Positions 20,640 to 33,256 of a stretch of 64,000 bases of DNA are shown here, one piece after another. The stretch covers positions 59,501,163 to 59,565,162 of the forward strand of contig CAXKWD010000007.1 in the NCBI GenBank assembly GCA_964059195.1, given 5' to 3'. Numbering within the stretch: position 1 is the first letter of the stretch; the number at the start of each line of letters is the position of its first letter. Below the pieces are notes generated by a model, which was not told the DNA's origin, made no database searches, and saw only the letters and a list, made by a program, of their open reading frames with translations. Source of the stretch: Ectobius pallidus (lineage: Eukaryota; Arthropoda; Insecta; Blattodea; Ectobiidae). Position numbers and translations under genes: made by a program.

Positions 20640-22860
20640 AAAGATTCCGGACTAAACTATCCCCCATTCGGATGTCCGGGAGGGGGATGCTGCGGAAGGA
20701 AACATCACACAGGTGAAACAACAGAAGAAAAGACTTAGAATCGGAACCTGGAATATAAGAACTCTTCTGCAAGCAGGGAAATTGGAAAAACCTGAAGGGA
20801 GAAATGAGAAGAAACAGAGTGGACGCGATGAGTATATAAGAAGTGAGGTGGGAACAAAATGGGGGCGAAGGATTTAGAATGTTCTATTCCAACGGTGAGT
20901 CCAAAGGGAGTCATGGTGTAGGCGTAATATTAGGTCCACGTGTAAAAGATAAAGTGGTATCAGTCCGTTATGTGGATCATCGGATGATAATGGTGAGGAT
21001 ACAAAGATAGAAAATAGACTTAGTCATAGGACAAATCTACATGCCACACAGTGGGATAGCAGGTAAAATAGTGGATGAATGTTATGAAAAGATAGGAGAA
21101 ATAGTGGAGAAAGATAAAAAAAGGGGCTTGTGTGTTTCTGATGGGCGACTGGAATGCTGTAGTGGGGGAAGGACAAGATGGAAATACAGTTGGAAGATAT
21201 GGATTGGGCAAAATGCGAATTTTTGAGAAAAGGAACTCAATGATCATTGGAAATACAATGTTTCAACAACATAAAATAAGAAGATACACGTGGACGAACC
21301 CTGTGGACAATAAGCGTTACCAGATCGACTACATAGTAATACAAGAAAGATTTAGAAATTGTTTAAAGAATGCAAAGACCCTACCAGGAGCGGATATCAA
21401 TTCAGACAATGTCTTACTAATAGGCGAAGTAGAAATTTGCTTAAAGAAGATAAGAGGAAGGAAGTTTGACGTGGGGAAACTTAAAACTTAAAACTGAGGA
21501 GAAAATTCCAAGAAAACTTTCAAGAGAAGAACTCTATACCAGAAAATCTGTGTGGAAACAGCAACGAACATTGGGTTAGTCTAAAAAGGTCTATTGAGAC
21601 AGCTGCAGAAGAAACAATGTATTACAAAGAGAGAAAAAATATTAAGAAACCTTGTGTCACAGGAAGCATGTTACAGAAGATGGAAGAAAGAAGAAAATGG
21701 TAAAATATCAATACAGAAGAAGGCAAAAATAAACTATAGGAGACTAAACAACGAACTAAAAAGAGTAACAATGAAGGCCAAAGAAGAGTGGATGAAGAAT
21801 AAATGTGAAGATATAGAAGATCTAGAGAGAAAAGGAAGATATGATTTAATGTATCGGGAAGTTAACTGTTTGGATTATGGAAAGAAGAGAAGGAAAACAA
21901 TGTGGCTGATTGAGAACAAAGACAATGCAGAAATAACAGACAAGTAGGGAATATTGAACACTTGGCAGAAGTATGTAGAAGAATTATATGAGAGAAGTAA
22001 TCGTCCAGCTTTTTTTCGATATAGAGGATGAAGCAGACGTACCAGAAGATGAAAAAGGATTTTCCATTCTGAGCGAGGAAGTTGAGCTAGCAATTAAGGA
22101 AATGAAAACCGGAAAAGCAACAGGAGTAGATGGAATTCCCATTGATTTGGTTAATTGCTTAGGAGAAGGGATGCAGGAAATTCTGTCTTTATGTAATAAA
22201 ATATATAAGAAAGGTGAATGGCCTGAAGAATTCACAGAGAATGTTAATACCAACACCAAAGAAAATAATGCGAAGAAATGTAAGGACTTCAGTACTATAA
22301 GCCTGATGTCACATTCTGCAAAGATTCTCCTGCGAATACTGAATCGATGCTTACGATCTAAGATGGAAGATGAATTGGAAGAAGAACAGTTTGGATTTAG
22401 GAAGGGGAAATGTACGAAAGATGCTTTTGGATTGATAAGAATAATAGGAGAAAGGTAAAGAATTGTACGCAGTATTCGTTTACCTGGAAAAGGCATTCGT
22501 TTACCTGGAAAAGGAATTCGACAGAGTGGACTGGATTAAACTCATGAGGATCCTGAAAAAAATTGGTGTGGACTGGAAGGAGAAGAGACTCATAAGTAAT
22601 CTATAAATGAAACAACGAATAAAAGTCAGGAGAGGAGAAGAAATATCAGAGGGAAGAGTAATTGAATGAGGGGTAAGACAAGGATCCCCTACTATTTAAT
22701 ATATACTTGGAAGATTTAATAAAGACCTACTTCTGGAACATGGGAGGTGTAAACATAGGAGAAAGAAGAATAAAGTGCATACGATTTGCAGATGATACGG
22801 CTTTGCTAACTGAAGACGAAATGACACTGAACAACATGCTAATGGAGCTAAATGACAAAT
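20640..22860 (+). pseudogene. LINE-A (RTE-like) endonuclease-RT, 5' part
   Basis: After a leader with a GA-rich run near 20529-20553, an APE-type endonuclease reading starts at about 20730 (LRIGTWNIRTLLQAGKLE) and continues in pieces. MGDWNAVVGEG is near 21141, and the C-terminal motif reads GADINSDN, where the usual His of SDH is Asn. A linker (21594-21947) leads to RT: KATGVDGIPIDLVN, EEEQFGFRKGKCTKDAF, then a frameshift. The motif A region has VYLEKEFDRVDW with Tyr in place of the catalytic Asp. Motif C FADD is intact near 22783. An exact 21-bp tandem duplication lies at 22473-22514. It is interrupted at 22860 by a DNA transposon and resumes at 33257. Confidence 0.8.
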
Positions 22861-23287
22861 CGTCGTTAAGATAACAAAACATCGTATCTCAAAAATGTAC
22901 ATTTTTCAGTAGACGAAAAAAACTGCCTAATTTCCACAATATCAAACAAGTGGAAGTGATCTCATTATGGACTAACCTCTAGTGGCTAACAAAACATTCA
23001 ATGTGTGTTATGCGTCTTAATAATTAATCACATAGAAATTACGGACATTTTTATGAGATACGAGGTTTTGACACAAACTGTTTTGGAGCGTATTATTCAT
23101 GTTACGAGTTATTGCACTTGGTTCAAATTATTTCTAATGATGGATGGAGATAAATAATATTGTAACAACACTCCCAAATCATGTTAATTTTTAATACACA
23201 GGAACTTGTAACTAATCAAGTACAGAACTACAACAAATGACGAAATCCTAGTAATTCTTGCGTATTTTTTATCCTTTCTTCACTGAT

Positions 23288-24011
23288 CTAGTTGTGCAGT
23301 AGGCCCTCGTAAAATGGATGGCAGTCTTTTCGAATAACTGGCTTCAATGACATCAGGTCATTATACTTTTGAGAGGAAATAGGAGTAGGTCCAGGATAAA
23401 GCCGTTTCTCACTCTTAATTACAGTATTTGGTCGTCTCGGAAGTAATTTCCAGTCATCATCAAAGTTCAACTTGTACTCAATACCAGCTTGCGGATTGAA
23501 CTTTAGTGCTGAAATTTCATTGACACATGGCTCACCCACTTTGTTTCCTGGACGTATTGACTTATAGTATTGAATTTCAGAAAAATCCTTGAAAAAAATC
23601 ATGACATACATATTTTACTTTGTGCTGTCCTTGTTTACCGCGCCTAGCTTCTTTTATAACTTGAACATAATTAGCTGGGAAGTACAGATCCCTATTTTTC
23701 TTTCTTCTCTCTATTGTAGAATGAACACTGTCACATTCAATTTGCGTGTGGCCTCTTACTAAATATTTCTGCATAATCGCTGTTCCATGACAATGCTAAA
23801 ATTCTGTAAAGCATTTGATAGCACAGTATTTCTATTCTGACAACAACAACCATCACTGTACAATATTTTATCCTTACTTTTGTCGCAATCTTTTATTTCT
23901 GTATCCAAGAAATCTGCAATGCACGTGCCGAAAACATTAGCATCCAATCCCCCTTCACCTTCGTGCCAAACTACTGGCCATCTTCTAAATTGTAAATAGT
24001 GAAATTGTGGC
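23288..24011 (-). pseudogene. Transposase-like gene, C-terminal part (after LTR insertion)
   Basis: Continues the minus-strand gene at 31113-32650 across the LTR element. Readings in order are CHNFTIYN at the insertion edge, VVWHEGEGGLDANVF, ILYSDGCCCQNRNTVLSNAL, YLVRGHTQIECDSVHSTIER, then LYFPANYVQVIKEARRGK and a C-terminal VGEPCVN-to-YEGLLHN segment. The SDG...QNRN and GHTQ-ECDSVHS motifs are hallmarks of a very abundant but poorly named insect and cnidarian repeat-encoded family that I believe is a DDE-like transposase. Several frameshifts make it non-functional independently of the LTR insertion. Confidence 0.65.
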
Positions 24012-24015
24012 ATGC

Positions 24016-26639
24016 TGCAACGACAAAGAATTAGGTTATGTAAAAAATTATAATGTTGCTTAAGAATGAAATGTTGCTAGAGTTAATTTAATTATAATAG
24101 AATAGTTTAATAAAAGGGGTCACTAGGTTAAATGAAGAGACTCCTACAAATGGAATTAATCTGATATCCAATATATATATATATTATGTAATAACTGATA
24201 CTTATTTGCAGGTACCAAAAACTTCCATACTAATAATATCTCACTTTAATATAACTTGGAAGAGCATGTGGACAATTCCCAGCAAGGCCGAAGATCCATC
24301 TCCAATACAGGTTAAGAAGGATGGGAGAGCAAGAGGGCAATCGCACTTGATCATAAATTCGCAAAATTCCAACAATGAGATTTAATGTATAATATGACCA
24401 ATGTACAATATAAGGTCTACCTTAAATAAATGACAATAAATAGTAATGACTAGAAATTGATTATTAAATGCCCAAGATCTCTAACTATTAAGCTATCTTT
24501 CATGTACCAAGAATAATTCAAATTGCAAATCCAATAAACTCCAAAAGTTAAGTTGGTATACTTTAAATAAATATGCATGGATCACTAATAAAGACTAGGC
24601 CTATCAAAGGTCAATGCCAGGCAGAGTAATTTAGAATAATAGAATGCCAAAAGAAAATCAAAATTCACAACTATGTACAGTTTATATTAAAGAAATATCC
24701 AGAATAAATACTAATTAGGCCTACCTAATTACCAATAGTAGGGAATATATATTAAAGTAATTTAGAATCACCAAAAGACTAGAAATAACTTTAGAAAAAT
24801 TTACTCATGAACTATAATTAGGCCTATCCAATACCCAATAGAAGGTAATATATTTTAAGTTATTTTAGAATATACAGAAGGGAAGTGAGACTGAGAATTT
24901 ATTTAGAATATGCTTAAGAAATACTACAGAAGAAGGGTAATCTGGTCGGTCTAATTTGCAATAGAAAATAATAATAATAATTTGGAATGAAAAGAAAAAC
25001 GGTAAGCAAAATCCAAAACGCGAGAGTAATTAAATAACAAGAAGGACAAATATAAAATCAAAGATAAACTAAATAATCAGAAGATTACGTTAGAAAAATG
25101 AATATGATATTAGAGAATAATAATGTAAAGAAAGCAAAAACCAGACAAGGTAAGTTAAGAAAATCAGCCAGCAAACAGCCAAAAATATAAATACAATATG
25201 AACTTAGCCAAAAACAGAATAATGTCAAATACAAAATACAGAGAATATAAGCAAGTCAGCTACACGCAATATAGCCTGAAAGAACAGTCTAGAAAATTTT
25301 ATGAAACAATGAGAGCAGAAAATATAGAAAATATATTTCTTAGAAAAGGGGCTGAACTACTTGTACCAAAATTAATCGAGTACTTTAATAGCAATTAGCT
25401 TGTAGAAAAAAAAAAGGAAAAGTATTAATAATTACAAAATCTCAAAAGAAAAAATAAGGCAAATGTAACAGGTATGTATGACTATACAAGAAGGGAGGTT
25501 AATGTCCGTAAATATACAAGGAATGTCTGGCATGACCTAACATGGTGAACTTTGAACGCCCCAGAATGTTCCATATAATTATGCAAATTAGCTACACAAT
25601 ATTTAACTTGCAACCAGAAAATATATTACGTGAAGTAACTATATGGACCAGAACAATATATTAACTAACTCCACCTCATAAGTAGCTGAATAATAATTTA
25701 CATAAAAATCTATGACATTATACAATTTCAAACATCAGAGTGCTAATATCTTTCTGACCATTCTGCCTAAGGAAGGGAACCAGAAGAATTTATAAGCAAT
25801 ACAATTTTTACAGGCAAGATCACAAGTTAACAAATGCAATACAACTAACAGTTTAATTAAATTTATTGATATAGGGAAGTGAGATTTAACATTAAATTTG
25901 AGACAATGAAAATTCAAGTTAAGGAATAATGTAAATATATATATCATCTGGGCCAGCAATTACATTACCAGATCTACCCAAGATGCAACGGGGTAAGCAA
26001 ATGGCGACGATACGCCCACTAGAAAAATTCTTTTAGCAAGCATAAATGAAATGGGAAATACTAATATTTCTATCAGAGAAACTTCAAACAATGATATAGC
26101 AAAATATGGGTATTTAGAAAATATATGAAATAATTCTTAGTGGAAAACTAACATTTCATGAACAAGAGGAATCTAACACTACAGAGTTACTGATCTCAAA
26201 CGGACACATTCTAACATGGGCATTTTCATGATGCCTTGAAATAATGAACTTGATACCAAACTTGTTCCATATCCACACGGTCCATGACTATAAGTGCTTA
26301 AGGTTAACTAACTCTGAAAATACATCTTTCCCTGTCCTTTCCTACCTCAGTTATCTTAACACCAAAATATGAATATAGGCATAATGTGCTGAAGGCACTT
26401 GAAATTAGTTTTAGATAATAAATAGTGACGACATCGCTACTCACACAGACAACCGGAGGGTCCGACTCGTCCTCGCAGCTCCCACACTAACTAGGCAGTT
26501 GCCAAATACAGTCTGATTGACTGCAAGAACCAAAGCCACCATTACGGCTCGGTATGCAGCGGCGAAGTCGTGCACTACTTACGTCAGAGAGAGTGTAGAC
26601 GGAGGGGATGGAATCGCGGCAATTTTAAACAGCGTTACA
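24016..26639 (-). repeat. 3' LTR of the LARD-like element (2624 bp)
   Basis: AT-rich and unusually long for an insect LTR. It contains a 66-codon plus-strand frame (25198) and a 74-codon minus-strand frame (25735), both without known motifs and repeated exactly in the other LTR. They are not claimed as genes. Differences from the 5' LTR include a 2-bp change in a TA run near 24174 and one A fewer in the A-run near 25405. Confidence 0.9.
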
Positions 26640-26654
26640 GCCCTCCCCTCTGAC
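26640..26654 (-). promoter_or_regulatory. Polypurine tract of the LARD-like element
   Basis: The minus strand reads GTCAGAGGGGAGGGC directly before the 3' LTR, as expected for the second-strand primer. Confidence 0.7.
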
Positions 26655-28469
26655 TACACAAAAAAAATTGCAAGATTTTTTTTTTACCAAAACAGTTAGA
26701 AAACCCAGAAAACACATATGACCCCCAAAATTCATACAAGTAATACAATAGTAGAACAATTTAGACCCTGTTATCAGAACACAATTAATCTTAGCCTAGT
26801 ACAGTTCATAATAACTCATAGTCTTTAAATCAACAAAAAAAATTTTGAAGTAAATATATTTTTTTTTTGAAAAAGTTCATATCTTGATGTATAAGTTCTC
26901 TTGAATGTCTTTAACTGAATCAAACGAAGGGACAATACCATGATATAATATACCCAAAACTTACTCACATTTTATGAAGAATTTATCTGCATTTTTCTGA
27001 GACTAAAGAACACTGCGGCCGGCAATAACACATGCCTTAAGCCAAATATTTAGCACTCACCGAGAATTACCATATATTTAGTGAGAATCTCATAAGCACT
27101 CACAACAAAACGTCGCCAATATCCATATTAGGCGCACGAATCACCCAAATCACACAAGGTCCATTCTTGAGTGAAGAAAGGTGCGATGAGTCGGTGAGAA
27201 GAGTGTTGCATACTTCATAGCAGAAGATGGAGCGGGCTCGAAGAAAGAAGACTGCTGGTAGAAATAGAGGCTCTTGACTCCGGCCACCCATGTCGGATGA
27301 CAAACAGCAAGTTAGGGCCGTCGCCCCATGAGTCAGGCAAACACCCAAAGATCTGAGGTACTGTGCACCATACCCCAGAGCAGGCCAACAGGAGCTCCGC
27401 AGCATCACACTGCCCATGCCGGTGAAATCTTCATAGAGCAGTCTCAGACATGAAAGAAAATATTGAAAATGGTGAGTAGAGTCCAACACACACAATACCA
27501 CAGTGGGAGGGGGACCGGTGCAACCCACAAATATAAGTGTCTTAATATCAGTGTTGGTGGATAAATAGATTCACTATGGATATAAACTTGTAAAGTTCAC
27601 TGAAGAATTCATCTCTTAAATGTCCAAATAAAGAGATAGATATCGCCGCACAAATGCTTTCTTCTATATCGTGTCCCTTTTTTTGTGAAAGTGTCCAATT
27701 TTGGAGATGATTTGCAGTATATCTTGTAATATTTTTTTTTATTAAAAATTTTTTTTTTTACTTTCTTGGTATATGCAATCTACATTCTTAATTACAATCT
27801 TAAAATATGGTCACATTCAACCATGGTAATCCTTGATTATTTATTTTTTTTGGGCCTAGTTTTTTTTGTTTCTTTTAAATAGACTGTATTTTGATTAGTT
27901 ACATTGACATTTTCGAGTTTATAATCTAGATTATTTAGTTTCTTATTTCTTCTTTTTTTTTTGATAAGGGGCCCCTTAAAATAATTGAGACTGGAGGGAA
28001 GAAGACAGCTCCCCCGGCTAACGTGGGAGCAGCGAAATCGTCACAATAAGATTCTTTTAAAGCAATTACATATGCAAAGAATACACATAAATACGTGAAC
28101 ATAAGAAAAGGACAAGAATAGATAACAAACATTGACAATGGAAATTTGCACCACAATTACAAGTGCATCAAAAACATTACACTAGCTAAATTCTAAACAT
28201 TACACAAAACCCTGGATAAGGAACAAGAGAAAACTAACACTTTTTTACCTGAGAAATATGACACCTTTTAACAGACTTATCATTAAGATGCTCGACCAAG
28301 AAGGTGACTGAAAAATGGCATATATGGTGCATGGCGGAGTCACCAAAAAAAAATTCCCACAATACAAAATATTCACTGCCATGATGAATTTGGACAAATG
28401 GCAGAATGAAAAATAACCAATAAACGTAATATATGTGGAACATATATACTCTCCTCCCTCGCCTGAATT
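26655..28469 (-). other. Internal region of the LARD-like element, no recognised protein
   Basis: About 1.8 kb. The longest minus-strand frame (27100-27528, 142 codons) is rich in Cys, Leu and Ser, has no retroviral motif, and looks fortuitous, although it lies in a GC-richer island (27000-27530) that could be a conserved packaging or structural region. The remainder (27700-28470) is AT-rich. Absence of gag, protease, RT and integrase motifs in all frames means replication proteins must come from elsewhere. Confidence 0.7.
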
Positions 28470-28485
28470 GGAGAAGTTGCTACCA
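28470..28485 (-). promoter_or_regulatory. Candidate primer-binding site of the LARD-like element
   Basis: The minus strand reads TGGTAGCAACTTCTCC directly after the 5' LTR. The first eight bases fit the 3' end of initiator tRNA-Met as I recall it, but the rest does not, so the primer tRNA is uncertain. Confidence 0.55.
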
Positions 28486-31108
28486 TGCAACGACAAAGAA
28501 TTAGGTTATGTAAAAAATTATAATGTTGCTTAAGAATGAAATGTTGCTAGAGTTAATTTAATTATAATAGAATAGTTTAATAAAAGGGGTCACTAGGTTA
28601 AATGAAGAGACTCCTACAAATGGAATTAATCTGATATCCAATATATATATATTATGTAATAACTGATACTTATTTGCAGGTACCAAAAACTTCCATACTA
28701 ATAATATCTCACTTTAATATAACTTGGAAGAGCATGTGGACAATTCCCAGCAAGGCCGAAGATCCATCTCCAATACAGGTTAAGAAGGATGGGAGAGCAA
28801 GAGGGCAATCGCACTTGATCATAAATTCGCAAAATTCCAACAATGAGATTTAATGTATAATATGACCAATGTACAATATAAGGTCTACCTTAAATAAATG
28901 ACAATAAATAGTAATGACTAGAAATTGATTATTAAATGCCCAAGATCTCTAACTATTAAGCTATCTTTCATGTACCAAGAATAATTCAAATTGCAAATCC
29001 AATAAACTCCAAAAGTTAAGTTGGTATACTTTAAATAAATATGCATGGATCACTAATAAAGACTAGGCCTATCAAAGGTCAATGCCAGGCAGAGTAATTT
29101 AGAATAATAGAATGCCAAAAGAAAATCAAAGTTCACAACTATGTACAGTTTATATTAAAGAAATATCCAGAATAAATACTAATTAGGCCTACCTAATTAC
29201 CAATAGTAGGGAATATATATTAAAGTAATTTAGAATCACCAAAAGACTAGAAATAACTTTAGAAAAATTTACTCATGAACTATAATTAGGCCTATCCAAT
29301 ACCCAATAGAAGGTAATATATTTTAAGTTATTTTAGAATATACAGAAGGGAAGTGAGACTGAGAATTTATTTAGAATATGCTTAAGAAATACTACAGAAG
29401 AAGGGTAATCTGGTCGGTCTAATTTGCAATAGAAAATAATAATAATAATTTGGAATGAAAAGAAAAACGGTAAGCAAAATCCAAAACGCGAGAGTAATTA
29501 AATAACAAGAAGGACAAATATAAAATCAAAGATAAACTAAATAATCAGAAGATTACGTTAGAAAAATGAATATGATATTAGAGAATAATAATGTAAAGAA
29601 AGCAAAAACCAGACAAGGTAAGTTAAGAAAATCAGCCAGCAAACAGCCAAAAATATAAATACAATATGAACTTAGCCAAAAACAGAATAATGTCAAATAC
29701 AAAATACAGAGAATATAAGCAAGTCAGCTACACGCAATATAGCCTGAAAGAACAGTCTAGAAAATTTTATGAAACAATGAGAGCAGAAAATATAGAAAAT
29801 ATATTTCTTAGAAAAGGGGCTGAACTACTTGTACCAAAATTAATCGAGTACTTTAATAGCAATTAGCTTGTAGAAAAAAAAAAAGGAAAAGTATTAATAA
29901 TTACAAAATCTCAAAAGAAAAAATAAGGCAAATGTAACAGGTATGTATGACTATACAAGAAGGGAGGTTAATGTCCGTAAATATACAAGGAATGTCTGGC
30001 ATGACCTAACATGGTGAACTTTGAACGCCCCAGAATGTTCCATATAATTATGCAAATTAGCTACACAATATTTAACTTGCAACCAGAAAATATATTACGT
30101 GAAGTAACTATATGGACCAGAACAATATATTAACTAACTCCACCTCATAAGTAGCTGAATAATAATTTACATAAAAATCTATGACATTATACAATTTCAA
30201 ACATCAGAGTGCTAATATCTTTCTGACCATTCTGCCTAAGGAAGGGAACCAGAAGAATTTATAAGCAATACAATTTTTACAGGCAAGATCACAAGTTAAC
30301 AAATGCAATACAACTAACAGTTTAATTAAATTTATTGATATAGGGAAGTGAGATTTAACATTAAATTTGAGACAATGAAAATTCAAGTTAAGGAATAATG
30401 TAAATATATATATCATCTGGGCCAGCAATTACATTACCAGATCTACCCAAGATGCAACGGGGTAAGCAAATGGCGACGATACGCCCACTAGAAAAATTCT
30501 TTTAGCAAGCATAAATGAAATGGGAAATACTAATATTTCTATCAGAGAAACTTCAAACAATGATATAGCAAAATATGGGTATTTAGAAAATGTATGAAAT
30601 AATTCTTAGTGGAAAACTAACATTTCATGAACAAGAGGAATCTAACACTACAGAGTTACTGATCTCAAACGGACACATTCTAACATGGGCATTTTCATGA
30701 TGCCTTGAAATAATGAACTTGATACCAAACTTGTTCCATATCCACACGGTCCATGACTATAAGTGCTTAAGGTTAACTAACTCTGAAAATACATCTTTCC
30801 CTGTCCTTTCCTACCTCAGTTATCTTAACACCAAAATATGAATATAGGCATAATGTGCTGAAGGCACTTGAAATTAGTTTTAGATAATAAATAGTGACGA
30901 CATCGCTACTCACACAGACAACCGGAGGGTCCGACTCGTCCTCGCAGCTCCCACACTAACTAGGCAGTTGCCAAATACAGTCTGATTGACTGCAAGAACC
31001 AAAGCCACCATTACGGCTCGGTATGCAGCGGCGAAGTCGTGCACTACTTACGTCAGAGAGAGTGTAGACGGAGGGGATGGAATCGCGGCAATTTTAAACA
31101 GCGTTACA
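28486..31108 (-). repeat. 5' LTR of the LARD-like element (2623 bp)
   Basis: Direct repeat of 24016-26639. Substitutions seen by eye include A/G near 29131 and A/G near 30592. It should contain the element's promoter, on the minus strand, in the GC-richer outer part near 30900-31108. Confidence 0.9.
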
Positions 31109-31112
31109 ATGC

Positions 31113-32650
31113 TAATTTTTGCTTAAAGTAGAGAGAACTTGCTTGAGTAGCAGGCACTAGTTGCACCGCTTGCACATCCATAGTAAAGACACAAATTTTT
31201 CCTTCTTTTTGTCGAAAGATTTTTCCTGTCGTGCTCTCTCTTTCTTTAACTGATGAGCATTATAATCAACATCTGAAACATTACCGATCTTGTGGGAAAA
31301 GCACAGATCACATTCATCTTTCTTGGGTTTGAAAAGGGCAATATCTCTTTCTTTAATGATCTTCACAAATAAATCTCTGCCAGCAACAGGTTCAATGTTG
31401 TTATAGTTGCAGTCTTCTTTAAATAGGCCTACCCTATACAGCTCACTGTAGGATGAGAAGTGTGGCTCCAAATAAAGCTTCGAACTAGAAGATCTGCACT
31501 ATTGGGATGGTAGTTTCGGAATTTTGTCGAGAAATTTAACAACATTATCTCTCATTACGCTATTTCCTACTTTGCATACTTCCTTTGATTTTGAATCTTC
31601 CTCTAGGGTCACTTTCACCTAGCTTCTAACAGACCATTCACAAATCCCTAATGTTGAAAGGAACATTTCCTAACACACAGGTAATACATCATCCTTTACT
31701 TTTAAATTGTATTGAAAACTGAATTTTCTTCTTGATATTCCCGGTTTTGTTTTTTGTTTAACTCCTTTCCTGTTGACCAAAGTAGCAATGTAAATTTTCC
31801 TTTGATCCCAATTCATGTTTGACCAGAAAAGCTTAAATACCTCAGCTCTGTCATCCTCTGATATAGCAGAACACTTCCTTTTGTTTTTCGATTTTGTACA
31901 GAGTTGAGATGAACACCGTGGTCCAATTACACGTGGTTCTCTTGTTATTTCAATTTTATTTCCATTTTTTACTACCACAGCTCTTATATTTTTCGCCCTT
32001 CATTCTACAATTCTTTGCTTTATTTCTTTTCCACAACGCTGGATCTGCTTTTCCTTTCTGAGCACGTTTCTTCATTGTAACTGATTCTTTTGCAATGCTT
32101 GTTTCCGGTATTTCTGGGATTTCAGTATGTGTAGATAATTGTAAGTTATCTCTCTCGGCAGAGCTCTCATTTTCTATGATAGCATTACATTTATTTGTAA
32201 GTTCACCATGTTTAATTGTTCCCTGTTGACTTTCCCTTTTGCCTTTAATTATTTTGCTTGTAACATTCTTCCGGGTTGTATTACTTACTGTCTTTCTGTT
32301 TTTTCTTCTGGGTACTGGATCATCTGATTCTTCAGATATGGAGTCACTTGTAGGTTCATAATCTGTGCTCGAATCTTCGAAGTCGCTTCCTCTATCTGGC
32401 TTATAATTGAATCATTGTAACTTAAATACTTGTTACATGCTTTTGTTGTGTTTTGTGGTGGTGGTGATACCTCTGGTGATGATAACTGAGGTGACAATAC
32501 TGGAGTTGCAGCTGATGAGGATGATTTTCCAGACAGTTGTAGAGCCATTTCAAGCATCCTTCTCCCTCTTGATTCATAATGTGTATTAGATTGCAGTTTA
32601 TTCTCCTGAAATATTCGAATAGAGCCCTGAATTGTTACACAGTTTTCCAT
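31113..32650 (-). pseudogene. Transposase-like gene, N-terminal and middle part
   Basis: Reads from ATG 32650 on the minus strand. First comes a Ser/Pro-rich N-terminus (MENCVTIQGS...), then, after a frameshift near 32390, an acidic SDFEDSSTDYEPTSDS segment and a basic Lys-rich stretch. A Cys-containing region (31978-31670: GPRCSS...CTKSKNKRKC, then FWSNMNWDQRKIYIATLV) follows. Then comes EPHFSSYSELYRV, and ALFKPKKDECDLCFSHKIGN at 31471-31157, where the CDLC pair looks metal-binding. The gene is cut by the LTR element at 31109-31112 and resumes at 24011. At least three frameshifts and a stop are present. It is probably the transposase of the surrounding DNA transposon. Confidence 0.65.
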
Positions 32651-33256
32651 TATGAACTACGAAAATGCATTATTTTCTTTTGTTTGAGATTGATGTATTG
32701 AGTTTCTATCCAGATATTACAGAATTACTATAAACGTATTGAGATCGTGCAGAGAGCATTTCGTAAAAAGTCTAACTTTATTTTGCAAAATAATATTGCT
32801 TTAGAATTACAAATATTTTATTACTTACCATGTTGAGGAGTAACCAGCAAGTTCTTCACACTGAATACACTGAATATACAGTACTGAATACTACACAGCA
32901 CGGGAATGAACTTGTATCTAGTGACTCAATAATGAAATACAGTAGTAAGAAGCGGAAAAATTACAAAGCGGTAAATGTGTTTGTGAAATACGAGTATTAC
33001 CAACCTATGATTTAAATGAGGTGGCACCAAATAAGTGTACTACGATAACTCGTATTTTGAGATACGAGGTTTAGAATCTTAAATTTTAAACATCGCGATT
33101 TATGAGGTTTCGATACTTTTACACTGTGTCGCTATTATGCACAATATTGAGATGCGGGTTCTTGCATCTTGTGCGGAATGCCTTATTTTATACCATGAAG
33201 CTAAAATCTCAAAATTGTCAATTTTTGAGATACGAGGTTTTGCTATCTTAACGACG

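Larger units (their letters stand above)
24016..31108 (-). mobile_element. Long-LTR, non-coding (LARD-like) LTR retrotransposon
   Basis: Two direct repeats of 2624 and 2623 bp (24016-26639, 28486-31108) enclose 1846 bp. On the minus strand each LTR starts TGTAACG and ends CGTTGCA. ATGC flanks both sides (24012-24015, 31109-31112), and one ATGC remains when the host gene reading is reconnected. Orientation follows from a primer-site-like TGGTAGCAACTTCTCC adjoining the right LTR (28485-28470) and a purine tract adjoining the left LTR (26654-26640, minus strand). By eye the LTRs differ by two substitutions and two small length changes, so insertion is very recent. No gag or pol motif is present anywhere. 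Confidence 0.9.
22861..33256 (-). mobile_element. DNA transposon with 4-bp TSD, interrupted by LTR element
   Basis: The left end is CGTCGTTAAGATAACAAAAC at 22861. The right end is the inverted equivalent ending AACGACG at 33256. About 27 of the first 30 or so bases match, extending through TCGTATCTCAAAAAT. AAAT flanks both sides (22857-22860, 33257-33260), and removing the element plus one AAAT restores the LINE-A frame. GAGATACGAGGTTT is repeated subterminally (23055, 33059, 33227). Without the LTR element inserted in it, the transposon is about 3.3 kb. It carries a minus-strand transposase-like pseudogene. A 4-bp TSD fits several superfamilies (for example Sola and Chapaev), so I do not assign one. 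Confidence 0.8.

Noticed and set aside
25198..25398. Open frame of 66 codons repeated at 29666 as a small gene
   Set aside because: It is repeated only because it lies in both LTRs; it has Lys/Asn-rich AT-driven composition and no motif.
27100..27528. 142-codon minus-strand frame as a retrotransposon protein
   Set aside because: No Gag, protease, envelope or RT feature; composition looks fortuitous in a GC-richer patch. Kept only as part of the internal region.
24016..31108. Two 2.6-kb direct repeats read as a segmental duplication
   Set aside because: TG...CA ends, flanking ATGC duplication, an adjoining purine tract and a PBS-like motif explain them as LTRs.
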